Part shown: in pieces, positions 1 through 4,753 of the stretch
Numbering within the stretch: the stretch's first letter is position 1
Layout of the letters: each line of letters begins with the position of its first letter
Source of the DNA: Thermoflexales bacterium
Lineage (GTDB): Bacteria > Chloroflexota > Anaerolineae > J036 > Brachytrichaceae
NCBI GenBank assembly: GCA_017998555.1
Contig: JAGOCU010000187.1
Span: forward strand, 1 to 5,142
Direction of reading: 5' to 3'
DNA length: 5,142 bases
The notes under the pieces: model-generated
What the model was told of the DNA's origin: nothing
Databases searched by the model: none
Seen by the model: only the letters and a program-made list of their open reading frames with translations
Program-made: the position numbers and the translations under genes

Positions 1-824
1 CCCGCGCTCACGGTGTTGCCGCGCAGGAATTTCTGGGCGAAGCTCAGCAGCAGCAGGGAGGGAATCCAGAGGATCATTGAAATGACCGCGCCATATTGCA
101 CGACGATCTGATTGTTGATATACGAGTACATCAGCACAGCCATGGTTCGGATGTTGGGCAGGCCGATGAGCAGGGCGCCCTGGGCCTCGTAGAAGGTGGC
201 CACAAAGGTGAGCAGGAGCGCGGCGGCCAGGGCCGGGGCCACCTGGGGCAGCGTGATCTGGAAGAAGACCCGAATGCGCGACGCGCCCACGTCGAGGGCG
301 GCTTCCTCGAGCGCCCGATCGACGCCCTGGAAGGCGCTGGTCGGAATCCAGATCATCGTGAGCAGGGTGTTGACAAGCTGGATCAGCACGACACCCGGCA
401 GGGTGCCGACCAGGCCGAGCCTGAAGAAGACCACGGCAATGGCGATGTACAGACCGAAACGTGGGAACGCATTGACAGCCAGAAATGACAGCAGCAAGCC
501 CTGGCGGGCGGGGAACTGGATGCGGGCGAAGGCGTAGGCGGCCGGCAGGCAGATCAGGGCGGACAGGACTGTGACGATGGTGGCCAGCAGGACGCTTGCC
601 GGCAGCGCCGACACGACATCGGCCCGGCCGAGTGTTTCCGTCCAGTACGAGAAGCCCCATTGGGTTGGGACAAGCGAGGGCTGGCGCCAGCGCTCGGCGA
701 ACGCCCACATCACGACCGTCGTGAGCGGGCCGATGATGAGCAGGATCAGCGCGATCAGGGCGAAGACGCCAAATGACTCGCGCCGTAGCGTGCGAAAGGC
801 GGACTTGACCATGCGTTGGTTCAT
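1..824 (-). CDS. ABC importer permease, second subunit (PotC/MalG-like), partial at left edge
   Basis: Inner-membrane permease of the MetI-like superfamily, one half of the transmembrane channel of an ABC importer. I translated it by hand; 274 codons are visible and the frame stays open to the window edge. Hydrophobic segments lie at about residues 19-39, 71-96, 110-133, 142-160, 196-217 and 244-265, matching the usual six helices. The cytoplasmic EAA loop that docks on the ATPase is at residues 173-193, reading EEAALDVGASRIRVFFQITLP, with the conserved Glu-Ala-Ala and Gly seven residues after the first Glu-Ala. The start is ATG at 824, overlapping the stop of the upstream permease as ATGA, with a GGGGAG ribosome-binding site seven bases away. 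The visible C-terminus, ending NTVSAG, looks like the normal tail of this family, so probably only a few residues are missing. The overlap implies translational coupling with the partner permease. Family call is firm; substrate is unknown. Confidence 0.9.
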   Translation of the reverse strand, partial: MNQRMVKSAFRTLRRESFGVFALIALILLIIGPLTTVVMWAFAERWRQPSLVPTQWGFSYWTETLGRADVVSALPASVLLATIVTVLSALICLPAAYAFARIQFPARQGLLLSFLAVNAFPRFGLYIAIAVVFFRLGLVGTLPGVVLIQLVNTLLTMIWIPTSAFQGVDRALEEAALDVGASRIRVFFQITLPQVAPALAAALLLTFVATFYEAQGALLIGLPNIRTMAVLMYSYINNQIVVQYGAVISMILWIPSLLLLSFAQKFLRGNTVSA

Positions 825-1696
825 GCGCGTTCTCCCCGGCGGCGGGTCACTGTGCGAACATACAGCGCGCCGACCAGCGCGCACAGGACAAAGGAAATGA
901 CGGCCTGGGTCTCAGCGCCGCTCCGATCGAGATACTCGGAGAAGGTCTGCTGCATGTAGACGCCCATCATCTGCGGGGCGGCCGGCCCAAGCAGATACGG
1001 GATGGTAAACGCGCCGAAGACCCCGATGATGTTCAGGCAGAAGACGATCAACAACGGGCGCTGCATGAGCGGCATGATGATCTGAACGAAGGCCCGCAGC
1101 GAGGTGGCGCCAACATCGCGGGCCGCCTCAATGACCGAATCTTCGACCTGGCGCAACCCGGCAGTCAACACCAGAATTGTGAAGGGGATGTGATCCCAGA
1201 CCAGAGCAAAGACGATCCCTGAGGGCCTGAGATAGGGGGTGACGAAGTCGTTGTAGTTCAGGACGACTCGTAGAAAGGTGTCGACGGTGCCACGCGGACC
1301 GAGATAGCGGATAAGGGCAAAGGCGAGGATGACACCGGGGACAAAAAGAGGAAAGAGAGCCAGCACCTGGACGGCGCCGGCGATCCGGCTGGTTGAGAAG
1401 CGCAGATACAGCGCGAGCGGGAAACACACCACGAACTGGAAGAAGACGGTAATGAGGGTCACCCCGATGGTGAAGCTCAGATTGCTGCGCGCGATCGGAT
1501 CGTTGAAGAAGTTGGCGTAGCGCTCGAGGGTGAGGCCGGATGCGAGGCCCACGTCCTGGTCGAGCATAACGGTCCGAAGAATGGCCTGGCCGGCGGGGAA
1601 GAAGATCAGGAGGGCCAGCAGGGCGAGCGGCGGCGCAATCAACGCGTAGCCGGACAGCCAGGTGGTCCATTGGCGCGAGGGGCGGGGGGCGAGCAT
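821..1696 (-). CDS. ABC importer permease, first subunit (PotB/MalF-like)
   Basis: Inner-membrane permease of the MetI-like superfamily, 291 residues, the partner of the permease that overlaps its 3' end. Hydrophobic segments fall at about residues 14-34, 73-98, 107-130, 160-180, 212-235 and 260-283. The EAA loop is at residues 190-209 and reads EAARDVGATSLRAFVQIIMP, which would contact the ATPase. The region after it, with FTIPYLLG, resembles PotB-type permeases of polyamine, iron, phosphonate and thiamine importers; MalF-like sugar permeases are the alternative. The start at 1696 is chosen because GGAGG sits five bases upstream and because the protein from there begins with a short basic N-terminus before the first helix. 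A longer frame to 1753 exists, but its extra 19 residues would be encoded by the intercistronic hairpin and look unlike protein. The gene follows the binding-protein gene with a 75-base gap. Substrate is not deducible. Confidence 0.9.
   Translation of the reverse strand: MLAPRPSRQWTTWLSGYALIAPPLALLALLIFFPAGQAILRTVMLDQDVGLASGLTLERYANFFNDPIARSNLSFTIGVTLITVFFQFVVCFPLALYLRFSTSRIAGAVQVLALFPLFVPGVILAFALIRYLGPRGTVDTFLRVVLNYNDFVTPYLRPSGIVFALVWDHIPFTILVLTAGLRQVEDSVIEAARDVGATSLRAFVQIIMPLMQRPLLIVFCLNIIGVFGAFTIPYLLGPAAPQMMGVYMQQTFSEYLDRSGAETQAVISFVLCALVGALYVRTVTRRRGERA
832..837 (-). promoter_or_regulatory. Ribosome-binding site of second permease
   Basis: On the minus strand GGGGAG is followed by seven bases and then ATG at 824. 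It lies inside the last codons of the first permease gene, so the second permease has its own initiation signal in addition to the ATGA overlap. This supports the start at 824 over the next in-frame ATG four codons later. Confidence 0.65.
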
Positions 1697-1701
1697 GGGG
1701 G

Positions 1702-1713
1702 CCTCCGCAGAGG
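1702..1713 (-). promoter_or_regulatory. Ribosome-binding site of first permease, in a small stem
   Basis: On the minus strand CCTC-TGCG-GAGG can form a four-base-pair stem with a TGCG loop. Its 3' arm is part of the GGAGG ribosome-binding site (1706-1702), spaced five C residues from ATG at 1696. The site is therefore strong in sequence but may be partly masked. It follows the base of the 21-bp hairpin by zero to a few bases, so the two helices could stack. The RBS is well supported; the masking is inference from sequence complementarity alone. Confidence 0.6.
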
Positions 1714-1759
1714 CGTTGAATGGGCCATGCGCGCAGACGCGCGCATGGCCCATTCAACG
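1714..1759 (-). promoter_or_regulatory. Intercistronic 21-bp perfect hairpin between binding-protein and permease genes
   Basis: Positions 1714-1734 pair with 1739-1759 without mismatch, leaving a four-base loop (1735-1738). The stem begins 12 bases after the binding-protein stop codon and ends seven bases before the permease GGAGG site. In the minus-strand direction no T-run follows, so it is not a standard intrinsic terminator. Established knowledge: in ABC operons such as malEFG, intercistronic hairpins protect the upstream transcript from 3' exonucleases and lower downstream expression, so the binding protein is made in excess. A similar role here is inference. It could also attenuate or terminate transcription partly, or be a member of a dispersed palindrome family, which needs the rest of the genome to tell. 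Confidence 0.85.
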
Positions 1760-1771
1760 TCACAAACCGAC

Positions 1772-3097
1772 TTACTGTTTGATGTTGGTGGCGACCTTTT
1801 CGTACCAACCCTTGTTGCGCTCAGCGTCCCACTTGCCGCCCGGCCAGGTCGGGATCGTGTCGGCGACGACGCTGTTGAACTGGGTCTGGAGTTCCTTGGG
1901 GAACTGGTCCCACTTCAGGGCGGGGAAGCCGCCGAGCGACTTGATCACGTCAACCTGGCGGTCCTGCTTGAGCATCCAGTTGATCCAGGCCAGGGCGCCT
2001 TCCTTGTTCTTGGTCCCGGCAGGCACGGCGTACTGGGCATACCCACCGGACATGGGCAGGTCGGTGAACTGGGCCATGTGGATCGTGGGCGGCAGGACGC
2101 CCTTGTCGATGTTGATCAGAACCTGGTCGCTCCAGGCGCTGACCATGTTGACCGAGCCGTTGGCCAGGAGCAGCAGCGCGGGCTGGTTGCCGGCGGGGTA
2201 GCTGCCCTTGTCATAGGTGAACTCGTGGATCGAGCGGAGCAGATCCCAGGCCTTGTCGAGATCCTTGACCAGCGCAGGATCCGGGTCGACGCTGGCATAG
2301 AACTTCTGGGGATCCTTGCCGGTCACCTCGTGGATGGCGCGGATGACGAAATTGCCGCCGCTGCCGCCCTTGTCCGGGCGCCCGTAGGTGAACTGGCCGG
2401 GGTTCTTCTTGACCCATTCGATCAGGGCCGGGAAGGTGCGCGGCACATCGCTGTCCTTGATCTTGGCGCTGTCGTAGGCCAGAAGAACCTGCGAGCCGCG
2501 ATACGGCATGTTGTACTCGCTGACGACGGCGGCCGGCAGCACGCCCTTGGCGTTGGGGACGTTGCTGGTATCGAGCTTGAGCCACAGGCCGTCCTTGACG
2601 GTCTCCGGGCGGCCGCGAACGTCGAACTCGACGATCTCTGCCTGCCCATCAGCGCCGGTCTGCTTGGCGGCAACCAGGCGATCAACGAAGGTGCCGGTGC
2701 CGTTGCCGACGCCCTTGACGTTGATCAAGTTGGCCTTGTACTGCGGGTATTCCTTCTCGAAGGCGGGGATAAGGATGTTGGAATACCAGTCGGTGATGTT
2801 CGTGTCGGCATCCAGGTAGATGTTGACATTCGTCTTGCCGGAGGGCGGCGGCGCGATGGTCGGGAGAACTTTCACCGTGGGACTGGGCGCCACCGTTGGC
2901 GCAGCGGTAGCAGCGGGCGCTGCGGTGGCGGCAGGTGCAGCGGTAGCGGCGGGCTTGGGCGCTTCGGTCGGCTTGGCCGGAGCGGCGGTGGCGGCGGGTG
3001 CCGCGGTCGGGGCGGGCGCAGCGGCGCCGGCGCAGGCTGACAGCACAAAGGCCGCCGCGACTGCGAGCCCCAAGGGCTTGGAGTAACTGGATTTCAT
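1772..3097 (-). CDS. ABC importer solute-binding lipoprotein
   Basis: Extracytoplasmic solute receptor of the importer, 441 residues. Residues 1-22 are a lipoprotein signal peptide: basic start MKSSYSKP, hydrophobic core, and lipobox LSAC with Cys22 as the lipid-attached residue. Residues 23-87 are a flexible Ala/Pro/Thr linker with four AATAAP units. The ligand-binding domain begins near residue 88 (TNVNIYLDAD) and runs to the end, with features of type II periplasmic binding proteins such as DxxAKIKDSDVPRTFPALIEW and a C-terminal segment with GALAWINWML and GGFPAL that is usual in sugar/polyamine-type receptors. The start is ATG at 3097, preceded by AGGAG; the frame also opens 22 codons earlier but that would spoil the signal peptide. 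The two permeases follow on the same strand. The domain resembles the COG4134 (YnjB-like) group to my eye, but I cannot confirm it. Ligand unknown. Confidence 0.92.
   Translation of the reverse strand: MKSSYSKPLGLAVAAAFVLSACAGAAAPAPTAAPAATAAPAKPTEAPKPAATAAPAATAAPAATAAPTVAPSPTVKVLPTIAPPPSGKTNVNIYLDADTNITDWYSNILIPAFEKEYPQYKANLINVKGVGNGTGTFVDRLVAAKQTGADGQAEIVEFDVRGRPETVKDGLWLKLDTSNVPNAKGVLPAAVVSEYNMPYRGSQVLLAYDSAKIKDSDVPRTFPALIEWVKKNPGQFTYGRPDKGGSGGNFVIRAIHEVTGKDPQKFYASVDPDPALVKDLDKAWDLLRSIHEFTYDKGSYPAGNQPALLLLANGSVNMVSAWSDQVLINIDKGVLPPTIHMAQFTDLPMSGGYAQYAVPAGTKNKEGALAWINWMLKQDRQVDVIKSLGGFPALKWDQFPKELQTQFNSVVADTIPTWPGGKWDAERNKGWYEKVATNIKQ
2897..2950 (-). repeat. Three tandem 18-bp units encoding AATAAP in the lipoprotein linker
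   Basis: Residues 50-67 of the binding protein are three exact AATAAP copies, encoded by three degenerate 18-base units (2933-2950, 2915-2932, 2897-2914). A fourth protein copy lies at residues 35-40. The DNA copies differ at several third positions, so the repeat is kept at protein level and is not a very recent duplication. The segment probably acts as a spacer holding the binding domain away from the membrane or through the cell wall. Confidence 0.8.
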
Positions 3098-3102
3098 GGT
3101 TT

Positions 3103-3107
3103 CTCCT
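3103..3107 (-). promoter_or_regulatory. Ribosome-binding site of solute-binding protein
   Basis: The minus strand reads AGGAG followed by AAACC... spacing of five bases to ATG at 3097. It decides the start of the lipoprotein at the residue that gives a proper signal peptide, against the longer frame opening at 3163. Confidence 0.75.
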
Positions 3108-3128
3108 ATACGAAACAAACGGGTGGGA

Positions 3129-3143
3129 GGCGCAAGAAGCGCC
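3129..3143 (-). other. Leader hairpin in the binding-protein 5' untranslated region
   Basis: GGCGC-TTCTT-GCGCC on the minus strand forms a five-base-pair GC stem with a five-base loop. If transcription starts near 3148, as the promoter candidate implies, this stem would sit within a few bases of the transcript 5' end, where such stems commonly slow decay. Structure is visible; the role is inference. Confidence 0.45.
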
Positions 3144-3154
3144 GAGACGAGGAG

Positions 3155-3185
3155 AATATACACCCACGCGTGAAATCCGTGTTAA
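3155..3185 (-). promoter_or_regulatory. Candidate sigma-70-type promoter for the transporter genes
   Basis: On the minus strand TTAACA (3185-3180, five of six matches to TTGACA) is followed after 19 bases by TATATT (3160-3155, five of six to TATAAT). The predicted start near 3148 gives a leader of about 50 bases before the binding-protein ATG at 3097. The 19-base spacer is longer than the optimum of 17, which lowers confidence. The -35 hexamer lies inside a small inverted repeat (ATCCGTG at 3175-3181 and CACGGAT at 3191-3197), so a repressor or a repeat-derived promoter are both possible. Confidence 0.45.
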
Positions 3186-3197
3186 CTGATCACGGAT
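3175..3197. repeat. 7-bp inverted repeat around the -35 element
   Basis: ATCCGTG (3175-3181) and CACGGAT (3191-3197) are perfect inverted copies separated by nine bases. The left arm overlaps the candidate -35 element of the binding-protein promoter, which would suit an operator, and the right arm overlaps the outer end of the 101-bp inverted-repeat element. A 12-base direct repeat, CGTGAAATCCGT, occurs at 3169-3180 and again at 3255-3266, which suggests that this stretch is part of the same repetitive family rather than a dedicated operator. Confidence 0.5.
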
Positions 3198-3289
3198 GAC
3201 CCTGATTTGGACGGATTGCTCGGAACGGCTCGAGTAGATGAGCGCGAGCAGCTCCGTGAAATCCGTCCAAATCAGTGTCAATTCGTGAT
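3189..3289. repeat. 101-bp element with about 36-bp imperfect inverted ends (REPIN/MITE-like)
   Basis: The left end (3189-3223) and the reverse complement of the right end (3254-3289) match at 31 of 36 aligned positions with one gap. The core is a perfect 16-bp stem, 3202-3217 with 3260-3275, containing TGATTTGGACGGATT. The centre has a further short pair, GCTCG (3218-3222) with CGAGC (3245-3249), so the whole can fold as a long hairpin or cruciform. There is no open frame that looks like protein and no T-run that would make it a standard terminator, though read as RNA it could still stop or stabilise the PHP transcript. ATCCGTG/CACGGAT-rich intergenic repeats are familiar from many environmental bacterial genomes, so membership in a dispersed family is likely but untested. 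No clear target-site duplication is visible. Confidence 0.7.
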
Positions 3290-4681
3290 GAACACAGGAT
3301 TGCCCAGCGCCAGCATCATCCAGCCCCCGATCACCGGGTTGCGTCGGATGAGCTCCGCCCGGAGGTAGCGCACGGGCGAGGCGACACCTGACCATGTGCG
3401 CGTCCAGTCATCGGCCTCCACCGGCGCCTCTGCCACAACCGCGCCATCGGCGATCAGGCGCAGCGCGCCGCCTGCGCCACCCGTCACCTGACAAAACACC
3501 GTCACGTCGCCGGTAGGCGATGTGACGGTGTCGCCCATCTGGCGCCAGTCCGCGCCGTCGAAGACCCGCATGTCGAGCCGGGCGCCCGCGATATCCGCGC
3601 TGACGCAGGCCCGCCCGCGGCGCAAGCCCGCCAGCACGCCTTCCACAGACAGACTATCGGCATACACCCAGGTCGTGGGCTGGCCGAGCAGGTGCGGCCG
3701 GCCCTGCATGGGCAGCAGCGGCTGGTGGTAGTCGCTGCCGCCCACGGCGATGACCCGCCGGCCGGCCATGAGCAGCGCGTCCCAGAAGGCCAGCGACTCC
3801 TCGTTGCGGAAGGGCCAGGGCGCCTGCCAGGCCTCGACGCAGTCGTAGGGCAGGTCGCCGTATTCCCAGGGCGGGCCGTCGGTTTTGGGGTGATTGACGG
3901 AGCACAGGCTGCCCCGGGCGTGGGCGAGGTCGATGATGGCGCGCATGGTGACCCGATCGGCCGCGCTGCAGCGAAACTCCTGCCAGGCCCGCAGCCCCCA
4001 CACATTCATGTGCCCGGCGTAGGTGGTGACCTCGGTGGCGGGAATGAGCAGCGGCCGTTGGCCCGCCTGGGCCGGGAACTCATGGATGTGGCTGACCGTG
4101 TTGTGGTCGGTGACGGCCAGGAAATCCAGCCCGCGCGTCCGGGCGGTGATCAGCAGCGTGTCAAGCGAGCCTTTGGCATCGCTGTGGTGGGTGTGGCACT
4201 GCAAATCGCCGCAATACCAGCCGGGGGTGCTGTTCAAGGCGGGTTGGAACCCGGGCATGGCCGGCGGATCCGCCATAGGCAGCTTTGTCCGGCCCTCGGT
4301 CAGTTCGATTTCGAGCGTGAAGTCACAGCCTTCGTCGGCGAGGTGATATAGCCCGAGAATTACGTTCCACTCGCCGGGCTGGAGGGGCCCGGCCAGATAA
4401 CCGGGCGTGGCGCCGTCCTCGGCGATGAAGAAGCGCTCGCGGTCACTGCCGCTCCAGCCCCGGAAGCCGCGGCCCGTCCCAAACTCGTAGCCGCGCGGGT
4501 CGAAGATGCCGATGTCGATGGTGTTGCCCTGCCCGCGCAGGTCGGCCGCGTCGCGCGGCTGGGAGACGCGGTAGCGGATATCGAGGCGGACGATTCCGGC
4601 CGGCATGTCAAACGGAATATAGGCGTAATCCGAGTGGGTCTTTTCCTCGGGGTCGATGTAGCCGGTGAGGGTGACGAGCAT
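3278..4681 (-). CDS. PHP-domain metallohydrolase, CehA/McbA family
   Basis: Predicted cytoplasmic metal-dependent hydrolase of the PHP superfamily, 467 residues from the chosen start; no signal peptide is seen. Residues 1-130 form a beta-rich N-terminal domain. The PHP domain starts near 155 and shows the expected metal ligands: GDLQCHTHHSD (His163, His165), AVTDHN (Asp192, His193), ATEV (Glu217) with His224, VNHPK (His264) and GGSDYH (Asp317, His319). A beta-rich C-terminal domain follows. All ligands are present, so it is likely active. PHP enzymes usually cleave phosphoesters; CehA and McbA themselves hydrolyse carbaryl, so the substrate is open. Start is uncertain: ATG at 4681 best fits the conserved opening, ATG at 4714 and TTG at 4735 are in frame, and none has a strong ribosome-binding site. 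The stop codon lies within the 101-bp repeat element. It is upstream of the transporter genes on the same strand, 180 bases away. Confidence 0.9.
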   Translation of the reverse strand: MLVTLTGYIDPEEKTHSDYAYIPFDMPAGIVRLDIRYRVSQPRDAADLRGQGNTIDIGIFDPRGYEFGTGRGFRGWSGSDRERFFIAEDGATPGYLAGPLQPGEWNVILGLYHLADEGCDFTLEIELTEGRTKLPMADPPAMPGFQPALNSTPGWYCGDLQCHTHHSDAKGSLDTLLITARTRGLDFLAVTDHNTVSHIHEFPAQAGQRPLLIPATEVTTYAGHMNVWGLRAWQEFRCSAADRVTMRAIIDLAHARGSLCSVNHPKTDGPPWEYGDLPYDCVEAWQAPWPFRNEESLAFWDALLMAGRRVIAVGGSDYHQPLLPMQGRPHLLGQPTTWVYADSLSVEGVLAGLRRGRACVSADIAGARLDMRVFDGADWRQMGDTVTSPTGDVTVFCQVTGGAGGALRLIADGAVVAEAPVEADDWTRTWSGVASPVRYLRAELIRRNPVIGGWMMLALGNPVFITN

Positions 4682-4753
4682 GTAATCGGGCCTACAATCT
4701 AGGTTGCGCGCCATTTTCAGACGCGCCCTACACAATACAACTGGTGGTGAACC
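4682..4753. promoter_or_regulatory. Divergent intergenic region between PHP hydrolase and IolE-like gene
   Basis: This short AT-richer stretch must hold the promoters of both divergent genes unless they lie inside the coding sequences. For the plus strand, TACAAT (4693-4698) with GTGACG 16 bases upstream (4671-4676, four of six to consensus) is a candidate, giving a leader of about 50 bases before ATG at 4754. For the minus strand, TAGATT (4702-4697) overlaps the same site and would start transcription within about ten bases of ATG 4681, with no good -35. If both are real the two promoters compete for the same DNA. Evidence is hexamer matching only. Confidence 0.3.

Noticed and set aside
96..537. 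Plus-strand open frames at the left edge
   Set aside because: They are antisense to the second permease, whose minus-strand frame is open to the window edge and carries six hydrophobic segments and an EAA loop.
1697..1753. Upstream extension of the first permease by 19 residues
   Set aside because: The extra codons are the 21-bp hairpin itself, while a strong GGAGG site with correct spacing precedes ATG at 1696.
1714..1759. Hairpin as a Rho-independent terminator
   Set aside because: No T-run follows the stem in either direction, and the downstream permeases are clearly meant to be co-expressed with the binding protein. Partial termination is not excluded.
1670..3040. Plus-strand open frame of 456 codons antisense to the binding-protein gene
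   Set aside because: It mirrors the codon structure of the lipoprotein gene, has no start signal, and its product is low-complexity Gly/Arg/Val-rich with no recognisable domain; the opposite strand has a complete, well-formed protein.
3169..3289. Short repeats as a CRISPR array
   Set aside because: Only two direct copies of 12 bases exist, with a spacing of 74 bases, and the main symmetry is inverted; no regular spacer pattern is present.
2682..3395. Minus-strand frame of 237 codons spanning the PHP/lipoprotein gap
   Set aside because: It crosses the repeat element and overlaps two real genes in another frame; the product is Arg-rich and unlike any protein family I know.
3692..4351. Plus-strand open frame of 219 codons antisense to the PHP gene
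   Set aside because: A shadow of the GC-rich PHP gene. The sense strand carries all PHP metal motifs, while the antisense product has no domain.
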